A DNA stretch of 64,000 nt, taken from assembly GCF_947504225.1 (NCBI RefSeq), contig NZ_CANNGT010000009.1:103561-167560 (forward strand). Direction: 5' to 3'. The position numbers were made by a program, and so were the translations under genes. Each line of letters opens with the position of its first letter. Positions within the stretch are counted from its first letter, which is position 1. The notes beneath the pieces are model-generated. The model worked only from the letters and a program-made list of their open reading frames with translations. It made no database searches and was not told the origin of the DNA. Origin of the DNA: Brumimicrobium ulvae (GTDB lineage: Bacteria > Bacteroidota > Bacteroidia > Flavobacteriales_D > Crocinitomicaceae). This document shows positions 16,256-24,792 of this stretch, piece after piece.

Positions 16256-19168
16256 TTAAGTGAATTCCTTTTTTTCTTTAAATAATTCATAAAACTCCTC
16301 TGTCCCAAATGCGTGACTACCAATCTTTAATTCATTACTAAATAACATGTCTTTGATACTAATAATTGATGATCGGTCGAATCTACAATTATTGAAAAAC
16401 AATTGAATTTGATCTTTATTTATGCCTCTATCTGCTATAATATTTTCTAATAATAGATTTGATTCTGCGACATTTACTAGCTGACATTCTTCAAAACTCA
16501 CGTTTGTAAATCGACAATTATGAAATATCATTTTACTGAAATCTGAATTAATAAACTTTACGTTTTGAAAATGACAATCGGAAATTTGGGGCATTTCAAA
16601 ATCACATTTTTTGAAGGTAACATCTTTTAAATTGTAAAAAGAGTCACAATTAAAAGTCCGATTTTCAAAATTTATATTTTCTATTGGTATATGCGGTGGG
16701 TTTATAGATTCAGATAACTCTAAAACAAAATCTATATCGCCTTGAATTGAAATTTGATTTTTAATAAAAGCAATTTTATATGCTTTTTCGATAAATCGAA
16801 TTTTTTTAGAGCTTTTAACAGCATCGAAGATTAGAGATATAAATACTAATATTACCAATAAAACTAATGCAGCTGGAAGATATAACAGTATTTTCAAGTA
16901 CCAAACCCATTCTAACGAATAGAAATACTTAATGCTTAATGAAATAAATGAAATTAGCACAAAACTAGCTCTTAGAGTATCACCGTTTAGATAGAAGAAT
17001 CTAAATACACTTGCTTTAAAGCGCGCTGTAATAGGCCAACTTTTTAATAACAAAAGAGCTGGGACTGTGTGGTGTGACCGTAATTCTATATCAATATGAT
17101 CATAAATAAAATTAACAATTGAATTTGACCAATCTTTATAAAGAATAGGGTCTTTATATGTTTTTTTCTTTAGTTTATTTATTATTTCAATTGAAACAAA
17201 GAAATCAAAAAATGATTGATGAACAAATCTATAATGTCCGTCTTTAGGTTCAATAAAGTACCCCGTGAAAAGTTCATGTTCAAAACCCTCTTGGGCTAAT
17301 TCACTATCAAAAGTGATTTTTTCATTTAGTTCTAATAATTCTTGAAGGGTTTCCTTCACATTTTCGATATTAAGATCCCTTTGGTCATTTATGAAGATCT
17401 TTACGGCCAATTTACGGAAGAATGAATTAATGAATTGAATCTTTTCATTTGAAATCGGGAAATTAGATTGAATGTTTTTACCTTCCTGTCTGTTGATCCA
17501 ATATTCCAGATATAAACTAATAGCACCTCCCTCGGTATATATTTCGTCTTGATTATTCTTAGTTAATTTAGGTAGCATCTCCCTTATAATATGCATTATA
17601 GAAGGTCTTCTACAAAGTTCCATCATACTTGAGTTTTGGCTTAACCATAAAAAATATTGTTCAACTTTGTTTGGGTAATATTTAGAGATATAATCTTTCA
17701 CCTGCTCATCTGATAACTCCTTTAGCTTTAAACTCTCGCAATATGACTTGGTTTGAACCACTTCTTTTTCTACCTTAACAATATTTAGAGTTTGCTCCAT
17801 TTCAAACTCTGTGGGAAAGTAAGATGGTCTACCGGATAGGATTAATTTATTGTTTTTTGTAGCAAGTTGCCATAATTCGTTCATTTGTTTGAATCTATCG
17901 TCATGAGTTCCAACAAACCCCATCTCATCAAAACCATCTAATAAGAATAAGATCTTCCCCTTATTAATTAATAGGTCAAACAACTCATAATCAACTCCAA
18001 GAAACTCAGATACAAATGCCTTTATTCTCTGTTCTATTCCACCATGTCGTGGTGAACAATTCGTCAAGGGAATATACACAGGGAACCTAATCGCTTGTTT
18101 ACCTTCTAAAATATCCTTTGCCATTGAATATCTGTAATACTTTAGAAAACTTGTCTTTCCCATTCCATAGTCCCCGAGCAACACTAACTGTTTTGGAACA
18201 GCACTCTTCTCTAACCAATTATTTATATACTCTTCTAAAGATAAATTCGTTTCATTCTCATTTAAATTGAAATTAGGAGCAATAAAAGTTTGAGCTAGTG
18301 ATTTTTTCTGTGAATCCTTAGCAATTGCAGAGTATAATTTATCATTTTCGAAGGAGGTAACCATTTTCTTCAAATATGGATTAAAGTTGATTAATGAGCG
18401 AACTAAGTCGTTCTCATTCCAAACTAAATAATCTTCAGAATTTTTAGAATGTTCTCCGGTATTAAAACAAATATGAAAGTCCTCAATTAAATTTTTAGTA
18501 CGGTTACTTTTGGTTTTAAACTCCGAACTAAAAGCTTTTAAAATTGAGAACTTTTCTCTAATCATTTCATCCGATATATCTGTAGTTAAGCCTATATCAG
18601 AGTATGATATGTACAATACATGATCTCTTAAACCATCTTTGTAAGTTCCAAAAAGTAATTTATCAGAATTATAATGTTTTAACTTAAGACCAACATGCTT
18701 GAATTTCAGTTCGAAATATTTTTTCAGTCTTTCATGGAGATGTGGAGATTCAGACCAGTTTTCAGCTGGGAATTTGATATTCTTTTTTTCTTTTCCAACA
18801 TTGCTGGCGGCCTCACTAATTTTATATTCTTTGACACGAGATTTATATGATTGATTTATTATGTAAGCAACACCTAACACTAATATAGAGAACAATACTA
18901 TAGATTCGAAGGATATTTCAACACTTACATGATTCAGATTCCATTCATAATTATTATTTAAGATATCAATTATCCAGTTTACTATTGTTTCTGAAATTGT
19001 AGGGTTTATTAAACAGAATGCACCATAAATAATGAAAAGTGCTAGTTTAGTAGGGAAATTACTTTTAATAGAGTATCTCGCCACATTCGTTCTGTAGTAT
19101 AGTTTTATTGCCAACCTAAACAAGAGGTAAGTCAAACCGAAAAGCACTAATACAACTAAATAAATCAT
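16256..19168 (-). CDS. Membrane-anchored NACHT (STAND) ATPase with pentapeptide-like tail
   Basis: A 970-residue protein. Three hydrophobic segments lie near the N-terminus (~2-22, 41-55, 90-106), then a soluble region of unknown fold (~140-285), then a NACHT ATPase: Walker A GDYGMGKTS (332-340), Walker B ILFLLDGFDEM (406-416), sensor SGRPSYFPT (445-453) and the late helix motif RFVHQSFFDFF (647-657). Two more hydrophobic segments (~733-748, 757-781) precede a C-terminal stretch of pentapeptide-like repeats (~829-935, for example VTFKKCDF, VKFINSDF, VSFEECQL). The ATG overlaps the hsdS stop by 4 bp, so it is translationally coupled to the restriction operon. NACHT proteins in bacteria are known antiphage sensors; the effector here is not identified. 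The gene looks more AT-rich than hsdM and hsdR. Confidence 0.88.
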   Translation of the reverse strand: MIYLVVLVLFGLTYLLFRLAIKLYYRTNVARYSIKSNFPTKLALFIIYGAFCLINPTISETIVNWIIDILNNNYEWNLNHVSVEISFESIVLFSILVLGVAYIINQSYKSRVKEYKISEAASNVGKEKKNIKFPAENWSESPHLHERLKKYFELKFKHVGLKLKHYNSDKLLFGTYKDGLRDHVLYISYSDIGLTTDISDEMIREKFSILKAFSSEFKTKSNRTKNLIEDFHICFNTGEHSKNSEDYLVWNENDLVRSLINFNPYLKKMVTSFENDKLYSAIAKDSQKKSLAQTFIAPNFNLNENETNLSLEEYINNWLEKSAVPKQLVLLGDYGMGKTSFLKYYRYSMAKDILEGKQAIRFPVYIPLTNCSPRHGGIEQRIKAFVSEFLGVDYELFDLLINKGKILFLLDGFDEMGFVGTHDDRFKQMNELWQLATKNNKLILSGRPSYFPTEFEMEQTLNIVKVEKEVVQTKSYCESLKLKELSDEQVKDYISKYYPNKVEQYFLWLSQNSSMMELCRRPSIMHIIREMLPKLTKNNQDEIYTEGGAISLYLEYWINRQEGKNIQSNFPISNEKIQFINSFFRKLAVKIFINDQRDLNIENVKETLQELLELNEKITFDSELAQEGFEHELFTGYFIEPKDGHYRFVHQSFFDFFVSIEIINKLKKKTYKDPILYKDWSNSIVNFIYDHIDIELRSHHTVPALLLLKSWPITARFKASVFRFFYLNGDTLRASFVLISFISLSIKYFYSLEWVWYLKILLYLPAALVLLVILVFISLIFDAVKSSKKIRFIEKAYKIAFIKNQISIQGDIDFVLELSESINPPHIPIENINFENRTFNCDSFYNLKDVTFKKCDFEMPQISDCHFQNVKFINSDFSKMIFHNCRFTNVSFEECQLVNVAESNLLLENIIADRGINKDQIQLFFNNCRFDRSSIISIKDMLFSNELKIGSHAFGTEEFYELFKEKKEFT

Positions 19169-20271
19169 AAACTCTCCCCTTTAAATGCCCGTCCCAACAA
19201 ACTATTAAACAATTCCTCCGCTTTTTCTAAACTCTCCTGTGCTTGTGCTTTTTGTGCTTCTATTTTTTGAATGCGTTCTGCAAATTGGTTTTGGAGATCG
19301 ATTGGAGGAACTGGTATTGAAATTCTTAATAAAGTTTCTTTAGTTAAACTGGGGATTGTAACCGTTTTGTTATGTTGTTCAAAATTATATCTATTACAAA
19401 ACCAAAACAAATAATCATGCATGAGTAATGTTTTATTTGGATTTAAGCCAAAAGCCGTATCAACATGCCAGTATTTCTCTTTCACAAGTATTGGTTTATT
19501 TATATTTCCCTTTCTTCCAATTATCACACTATTAGCCTCGCTTATAAAATCATCACCATAACTCATAATTCCTCCACTTCCATAAATAGGATATTTTCCT
19601 GCTTCATTTTCAATAGCTTTTTGATTCTTACCGTTCCTGATTTCAAGAACGTCTTTGAATTTATAATTCTCCCAACCCTTCTCATTTACCACAGGATCCC
19701 CAAACATATCCAAAAACAAACTTTGCGTTAATTCATCGTATTTCTCAATGAGTGCTTTGGTTTTTTGGCGGTATGCATCTGCGGCATCAAGTAGTGCGGC
19801 AATCTTTTTTTGCGTGGGGAGTGGTGGGAGTGGGATTTTGAGTTCTGTTCCATATTGCTTTGCATTTATATTAGGTTGTGCAACAACATTTTGTTTGTTC
19901 AGTACCCAAGCATTGTATTTTGGAGTTCTTGTATAATAGTAAACATATTTAGGATAAGCTATTTTTGTATTAGGTTTAAAACGAATTAAATAGCCTGCGT
20001 AAATACAGTCTCCATATTTCTCTTCATACAAGAATGTTTTTCCAACAGTTGCTCCTGATCTGGCAAATAATATATCACCTTCAACTAGCTTATACTTTTT
20101 CCAATCCTTTTCAGTTCCACTTGGACTTTTTGTATCTTTTTTGAGTTCTCCTCCTTCTTTGATATCAGTAATCCTAATATATCTAGGCTTATCCTCTGAG
20201 TAATCGACAGCAGAAAATCCACCACCGTACTCTCCTTTGGTCAATGATAACTCTTCTAATGTCTTAATCAT
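19165..20271 (-). CDS. hsdS: Type I restriction-modification specificity subunit
   Basis: A 368-residue DNA-recognition subunit. Two target-recognition domains (~1-150 and ~195-335) alternate with conserved helical regions: IPLPPLPTQKKIAALLDAAD in the middle and IPVPPIDLQNQFAERIQKIE near the end. Both halves are complete, so a bipartite target site is expected, though its sequence cannot be predicted. The ATG overlaps the hsdM stop by 4 bp (ATGA) and its own stop overlaps the NACHT start in the same way, placing it in the centre of a three-gene translationally coupled unit. Confidence 0.96.
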   Translation of the reverse strand: MIKTLEELSLTKGEYGGGFSAVDYSEDKPRYIRITDIKEGGELKKDTKSPSGTEKDWKKYKLVEGDILFARSGATVGKTFLYEEKYGDCIYAGYLIRFKPNTKIAYPKYVYYYTRTPKYNAWVLNKQNVVAQPNINAKQYGTELKIPLPPLPTQKKIAALLDAADAYRQKTKALIEKYDELTQSLFLDMFGDPVVNEKGWENYKFKDVLEIRNGKNQKAIENEAGKYPIYGSGGIMSYGDDFISEANSVIIGRKGNINKPILVKEKYWHVDTAFGLNPNKTLLMHDYLFWFCNRYNFEQHNKTVTIPSLTKETLLRISIPVPPIDLQNQFAERIQKIEAQKAQAQESLEKAEELFNSLLGRAFKGESL

Positions 20272-21770
20272 CCCAACAAATTTTCTAATTCTTTCAACGC
20301 CTCCGTTCTTTCCTTATCCAATTGCTTGATGTCAGCAATGATTTCTGCAGGTGGTGCGTATTCAATTTCTTCGTACACAATTTCCTTGTAGCGGTTGATG
20401 GATAAATCCCAATCGTTGGCCTTTATTTCGTCGAAAGGAACAAGGAAGGATTTGTCGGTGCGGCTACGCTTTTGTTCAGTTCCTCCCCCTTTATCCCCCT
20501 CCGAAGGGGGAAGTGCTCTGAAACGAGCTATAATGTCAGGAATATCGTTGTTCTTTATTTCTGCTCTTTTATCGTCTAAACTGTAGCCATCGGCTTCCAT
20601 GTCGTAAAACCAAACATTGTCTGTTCCTCCAGAATTGGTTTTGGTAAAGAAAAGTACTGCGGTGCTTACTCCTGCATACGGTTTAAACACTCCACTAGGC
20701 ATGGAAATTACTGCGTCTAATTTGTGTTGTTCAATTATTTCCTGACGAATGGCTTTGTGGGCCTTTGAACTTCCAAATAACACTCCATCTGGAACGATAA
20801 CCGCTGCTCTTCCACCTGTTTTCAGCATTCTTAGCATTAAACTTAAAAAGAGGAGTTCTGTCTTTTTGGTTTTGGCAACGTTCAGTAAAGATGGTTCTAC
20901 ACCATCATAATCCAAACTTCCTTTGAAAGGAGGATTGGCTAAAATCAAAGAATACTTTTCGGTGATTTTATTGGCTTCGCTGAGTGCATCAACGCCAATC
21001 AATTCAGGATTTTCAATTCCGTGCAATTGTAAGTTCATCGCTCCAATTCGCAACATGGTATTGTCGAATTCTAATCCGTTAAACATTTTATTATTGAAAT
21101 GGTCACGAAAATTTTGGTCCATAAACCAATCATCATGATTTTCATACAAATATTCTCCCGTAGAAACCAAGAATCCAGCAGTTCCACAAGAAGGATCACA
21201 AATAACATCGTCTTTTTTGGGTTGTACCATGTCTACCATCATACGAATGACATGACGAGGTGTACGAAATTGTCCGTTTGTTCCTGCAGAAGCAATTTTA
21301 GAAAGCAAATATTCATATAAATCTCCTTTGGTATCGCGGTCGTCCATTTTGATTTTATCAATCATTTGCACCACCATATCCAACAATTTTGGCGTTGGAA
21401 TCATAAAAGTTGCCCCTTTCATGTACTGCGCAAACACACCTGCTTTTGCACCGAGTTCTTTCATGTGATCAAAAACGGTAAGCGGTCTATCTTCTGTTGT
21501 TTTCGTGAAAAGGTTGAACATGGTTTCAGATTCCAAATTCTTGAAATAATTCCAACGCAGTTCACGCTGTTCTTTCGTAAAAAAAGCGTTTTTAGCTTCA
21601 CCACCAATCATGTTGGCTTTCTTTTCCTCTAGCAATTGTCTTTCATCCAATCGACGAATAAAGAGCAAGTAAGTAAACTGCTCAATAACAGTCATCGGAT
21701 TGGAAACACCTCCAGTCCAAAAAGCTTCCCATATTTTATCAACTTGTGATTTTAATTCTCCTGTGATCAT
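20268..21770 (-). CDS. hsdM: Type I restriction-modification methyltransferase subunit
   Basis: A 500-residue N6-adenine methylase. The N-terminal helical domain (1-140) is followed by the SAM-binding motif DPSCGTAGF (192-200) and the catalytic motif NPPF (279-282); VIVPDGVLFG and SMPSGVFKPY are conserved HsdM segments. All key residues are present. Residues ~419-431 (ALPPSEGDKGGGT) are unusual: they are encoded by a GC-rich palindromic repeat that also occurs between genes elsewhere in the window, and appear as an extra Pro/Gly-rich insert just before KRSRTDKSFLVP. The gene heads the leftward hsdM-hsdS-NACHT unit and has a -7 box about 76 bp upstream. Confidence 0.96.
   Translation of the reverse strand: MITGELKSQVDKIWEAFWTGGVSNPMTVIEQFTYLLFIRRLDERQLLEEKKANMIGGEAKNAFFTKEQRELRWNYFKNLESETMFNLFTKTTEDRPLTVFDHMKELGAKAGVFAQYMKGATFMIPTPKLLDMVVQMIDKIKMDDRDTKGDLYEYLLSKIASAGTNGQFRTPRHVIRMMVDMVQPKKDDVICDPSCGTAGFLVSTGEYLYENHDDWFMDQNFRDHFNNKMFNGLEFDNTMLRIGAMNLQLHGIENPELIGVDALSEANKITEKYSLILANPPFKGSLDYDGVEPSLLNVAKTKKTELLFLSLMLRMLKTGGRAAVIVPDGVLFGSSKAHKAIRQEIIEQHKLDAVISMPSGVFKPYAGVSTAVLFFTKTNSGGTDNVWFYDMEADGYSLDDKRAEIKNNDIPDIIARFRALPPSEGDKGGGTEQKRSRTDKSFLVPFDEIKANDWDLSINRYKEIVYEEIEYAPPAEIIADIKQLDKERTEALKELENLLG
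20481..20516. repeat. GC-rich palindromic repeat inserted in hsdM
   Basis: This stretch contains TCCCCCTCCGAAGGGGGA (20494-20511), with C5/G5 arms, next to TCCCCCTTTATCCCCC (20484-20499). The latter matches 15 of 16 bases at 57771-57786 in an intergenic region. It stays in frame inside hsdM and encodes a Pro/Gly-rich insert. Confidence 0.65.
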
Positions 21771-21845
21771 AATTTATGCTAATGTATTATTGAGGTAAAG
21801 TGGGTTTGTTTCATCAAAATGTAGGTAGTTGTGAAAGTTAGCTCT

Positions 21846-21853
21846 CAAATATA
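21846..21853 (-). promoter_or_regulatory. -7 box of the hsdM-hsdS-NACHT operon
   Basis: The minus strand reads TATATTTG, a perfect -7 box, 76 bp upstream of the hsdM ATG. No TTG at ideal spacing is apparent. Confidence 0.4.
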
Positions 21854-21961
21854 AGGATTTATCTTGATAAAAGTAATGGCCTAAAACATTATTGTAGTTG
21901 AACCAAATTATTAACTTCGTTGAGCTCGCAAGCTCGGTTCCCGTAATTTTACAAACTAATT

Positions 21962-22780
21962 ATGCGTTTACTTCAATATCTAATATACAGCAACATTTTA
22001 ATCAGTATTTCAGCTGGATCTTTGGCCTATGCTTGCGCTGTGAAATTGGGAAATCCGCATGATGTTGGAATTGGCTTTACCGTGTTTTTTGCTACGCTTT
22101 TCATTTATAACATTCAACGCATTCTTCGTTTGGGAGAAATAAAAATTAAATCTTCTGAACGACATGTTTGGTTAGAAAATCACACTTTTTTGATTAAAAT
22201 GCTAGCTTTAATTGGAATTATTGGATCAGTGGCGATCTATTTCGCAGTTTTAGGTTGGAATATCGACTTTTGGTTTCTCGCTTTTAGTGCTGTGATAGGT
22301 GTGCTTTACGCCATGAAAATTCATCCAAAATCTATGGCGCTGCGCGATATTCCTTATGCTAAGATTTATCTAATTGCAGTACAATGGGCGCTTGTTTCTG
22401 TTTATTGGCCGTATATGCGAATTGCAGAAACGACGGATTTCCCAATGGGTTTAGGATTGTCCATCTTCTTCTTTATTCTCGCAGCAACAGTTCCTTTTGA
22501 TATCCGGGATTTGGTCTATGATGGAAAACACAAATCCACCATTCCGCAAATTTTAGGTGTGAAAGGAGCGAAGATTATTGCACTATTATTTTTGATTTTA
22601 AGTGCCTTGAGTTTGTACTGTTCCTTCCCAACGGTGATTAGTTTTTGGTGGTTTTATCTTTGTTATTTAATTCTGGGAATCCTAATTATTGGTAGTCGAA
22701 CCGACCGCCACGAAATGTATTATTCTGGAATTATTGATGGTTGGATCATCGTTTATGCTTTGCTTGTTTATGTTTTGTAA
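21962..22780 (+). CDS. UbiA-like integral membrane protein
   Basis: A 272-residue protein with eight or nine predicted membrane helices and the general plan of UbiA prenyltransferases. The second aspartate motif is recognisable as DIRDLVYDGKH (D180, D183, D187), but the first, normally NDxxDxxxD, reads YNIQRILRL (49-57) and has lost its aspartates. Either it has changed substrate or it is no longer a classical prenyltransferase. Bacteroidota carry such divergent UbiA homologues commonly, of unknown product. It is a single gene divergent from hsdM, with a near-consensus promoter (TTG at 21892, TAACTTCG at 21912-21919). Confidence 0.75.
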   Translation: MRLLQYLIYSNILISISAGSLAYACAVKLGNPHDVGIGFTVFFATLFIYNIQRILRLGEIKIKSSERHVWLENHTFLIKMLALIGIIGSVAIYFAVLGWNIDFWFLAFSAVIGVLYAMKIHPKSMALRDIPYAKIYLIAVQWALVSVYWPYMRIAETTDFPMGLGLSIFFFILAATVPFDIRDLVYDGKHKSTIPQILGVKGAKIIALLFLILSALSLYCSFPTVISFWWFYLCYLILGILIIGSRTDRHEMYYSGIIDGWIIVYALLVYVL

Positions 22781-22812
22781 TGATGCTTTATAAGGAGGAT
22801 TGGATTTAATCA

Positions 22813-22924
22813 CCGCACGGTTCTCGATACACCTTCACTTTGTTACGGCACTCGAACTGACGTGCTGATGAACCTTCGTTGACTTCGACTATCGCTTAGT
22901 CACCGCAGGCACTCGAAAAGACGT
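22813..22924. repeat. 112-bp repeat, left copy beside the GIY-YIG gene
   Basis: Aligned by eye without gaps to 23400-23511, about 96 of 112 positions agree. The first 22 bases are identical, as is the block CTCGAACTGACGTGCTGAT (22851-22869). Both copies are in the same orientation and sit on either side of the GIY-YIG gene. Confidence 0.85.
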
Positions 22925-22926
22925 AA

Positions 22927-23223
22927 TTACTTTTTCTCAAAATCTTTTTTAGCTAAATTCGGTAGATCCTCTATCCGACCATCAATTAAAGCCTCTTTTT
23001 TGGCTTTCGACCAACTTTTTATTTGCTTTTCTCGGTTAATGGTATCGTAGATATTGGTAAAAGAGGTGTAATACATCAACTCTATTGGTCGTTTGTTAAA
23101 AGTGTAAGATTTAGGATTTAAACCTGAATTATGCTCATAAAGTCTACGATTTAAATTATTTGTCATTCCTGTGTAATAGCTTCCATCACAACATCTCAAT
23201 ATGTATAAAAATGATTCTTGCAT
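22927..23223 (-). CDS. GIY-YIG domain nuclease, UvrC/URI-like small protein
   Basis: A 98-residue single-domain protein. The GIY-YIG core is visible: FLYILRC (5-11), YYTGMTNNLNRRLYEH (16-31) with Arg27 and His31, and the metal-binding Glu65 in NREKQIKSWSK. This is the COG2827 type of small GIY-YIG protein, common in Bacteroidota and of uncertain role, with homologues in DNA cleavage and mobile elements. The stop lies 2 bp from one copy of a 112-bp repeat and the start 22 bp from a tandem repeat and 177 bp from the other copy. The gene therefore sits wholly inside a repeat cluster. Confidence 0.92.
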   Translation of the reverse strand: MQESFLYILRCCDGSYYTGMTNNLNRRLYEHNSGLNPKSYTFNKRPIELMYYTSFTNIYDTINREKQIKSWSKAKKEALIDGRIEDLPNLAKKDFEKK

Positions 23224-23244
23224 ATACTGAAGTTAATGAAAAGT

Positions 23245-23348
23245 TTGTATCGTTCCCGTCAGTTCGAGTGATTTTATGTAGAGAAACGAAATAAAATTGT
23301 ATTGTTCCCGTCAGTTCGAGTGATTTTATGTAGAGAAACGAAATAAAA
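23245..23348. repeat. Two tandem 52-bp repeats
   Basis: Two 52-bp units (23245-23296 and 23297-23348) differ at a single base (C at 23251, T at 23303). Each contains CGTCAGTTCGAGTG, the reverse complement of CACTCGAACTGACG found in the neighbouring 112-bp repeats. Confidence 0.9.
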
Positions 23349-23399
23349 TTGTATCGAGAACAGACAAAGAGAGGTAAAACACGAAGTGCTTTTCAAACT

Positions 23400-23547
23400 C
23401 CGCACGGTTCTCGATACACCTCCGCTGCGCTTCGGTACTCGAACTGACGTGCTGATACACCTCCGCTGACTTCGACTGTCGCTCAGTCACCGAAGGCACT
23501 CGAACTGACGTGCTGAAACAAGGTTAGGGCAGAACTGACGTGCTGAT
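23400..23547. repeat. 112-bp repeat, right copy, with an extra partial unit
   Basis: 23400-23511 is the second copy of the 22813-22924 repeat. A further fragment GAACTGACGTGCTGAT follows at 23532-23547. The 344-bp gap 23224-23567 holds only this repeat material and no gene. Confidence 0.85.
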
Positions 23548-23567
23548 ACCTCTGGTACAAAATAAAA

Positions 23568-24668
23568 CTAGTTTTTTATCACCGTCAAATACCCATAAAT
23601 CGCTAAATGGTCTGAATAACCGCCAAGATATCTTGGTCCACCATAGGTCTTGTTGGGTGTTTTGTCGCCGCTATCAAAGAAATGCATGAACTTATCGTCA
23701 TTTACAATATGAGCCTTACCGCCTTTAATTTGTAAACCTTTTCCTGGGTTGACTAAACTCGGTGAAACAATAAATTGATCTAACATTCCCCAATCACCAC
23801 GGTAGTTATAAGTTCCAAGGCCTTGCTCATGTAGTGGTAAAGTTAAGTTGACAAAATGATCTTCTTTTTCAGAATGACCAGCACCCAAAACTTCACGAAT
23901 GGATTTATTATTTGGATAATCGTTAAAATCACCCATAATAATGATTTTAGCGTTTGGGTCTACATTGCGAATTGAATCTGTTTTATACAGCAGTGTCTTT
24001 GCGGCGTTTATTCTTTTGTATTCACTTTCTTTCGCTCCTTTTCTTCGAGACGACCAGTGATTTACAAATAAGTGTAAGTCTACACTGTCCTTAATCAATC
24101 CCTTCACATATAAAATATCACGTGTTTTGTAATTTGGTTCCTCAGGAATTGATAAATCAATGGCTTCTTCATATTGAACCATGAATCTGTCGTGGTCATA
24201 GGCTAATGCAACATCAATTCCTCTAACATCTGGAGCATCATGATGGACAACACGGTATTTCGTTTCCGCCAAACGTCCAGTTTTCATTAAGTCCAATACC
24301 ACAAAACGATTTTCTATTTCTGCAAATCCAACAAACAAGGGATTGTTTTTAGAAGGATGAGTTAAGACAGCGGCCAGTTTTTCTAGTTTGTCAGTGTATC
24401 TTTTCTGTGTCCATTGTTTTTCGCTATCAGGAAGAAAGGCGTCATCCAAGGTTTCAGGATTATTAATCGTATCAAAAAGATTTTCGACATTGTAAAACAT
24501 AAAAGGCTTGTCCTCGAAGGATTCCAAAAGTTCATGAGGATAGCGTAAATCATCATTTTCAATGTTAACGACTTCCTTGTTCTCGTTTCTTTTTTCACCA
24601 TTAGCACATGAAGAGAAAAGTGCCAAAGCAAGTAATGAGAAAATCGTATATGTTTTTGTAATTGTCAT
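23568..24668 (-). CDS. Endonuclease/exonuclease/phosphatase-family lipoprotein
   Basis: A 366-residue exported protein with a lipoprotein signal (lipobox FSSC, cysteine at about residue 20). The mature part has the EEP fold: MFYNVENLFDTINNPETLDD, VGFAEIENR (metal-binding Glu), VNHWSSRR, IIMGDFNDYPNN (Asp and Asn) and GYSDHLAIYGYL at the end (Asp-His). All core catalytic residues are present. Family members cleave DNA, RNA or phosphoesters; the ENLFD signature is that of Bacteroidota outer proteins whose substrate is not known to me. It lies between the repeat cluster and a C1 peptidase gene, with the same orientation. Confidence 0.9.
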   Translation of the reverse strand: MTITKTYTIFSLLALALFSSCANGEKRNENKEVVNIENDDLRYPHELLESFEDKPFMFYNVENLFDTINNPETLDDAFLPDSEKQWTQKRYTDKLEKLAAVLTHPSKNNPLFVGFAEIENRFVVLDLMKTGRLAETKYRVVHHDAPDVRGIDVALAYDHDRFMVQYEEAIDLSIPEEPNYKTRDILYVKGLIKDSVDLHLFVNHWSSRRKGAKESEYKRINAAKTLLYKTDSIRNVDPNAKIIIMGDFNDYPNNKSIREVLGAGHSEKEDHFVNLTLPLHEQGLGTYNYRGDWGMLDQFIVSPSLVNPGKGLQIKGGKAHIVNDDKFMHFFDSGDKTPNKTYGGPRYLGGYSDHLAIYGYLTVIKN

Positions 24669-24792
24669 CTTTTTATTGAGTTACAGTAATCATTTTTACT
24701 TCCTCCATTAACTGTCGAATGAATTAAGAGGGGGAGAAGTTAGCTTGAAAAACATTATTAATGTGATAAATCTGATTTTATAAATTTACGAC

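Noticed and set aside
22813..23547. CRISPR array
   Set aside because: Repeat units vary in length and orientation, spacing is irregular, there are no unique spacers of constant size and no cas genes are nearby.
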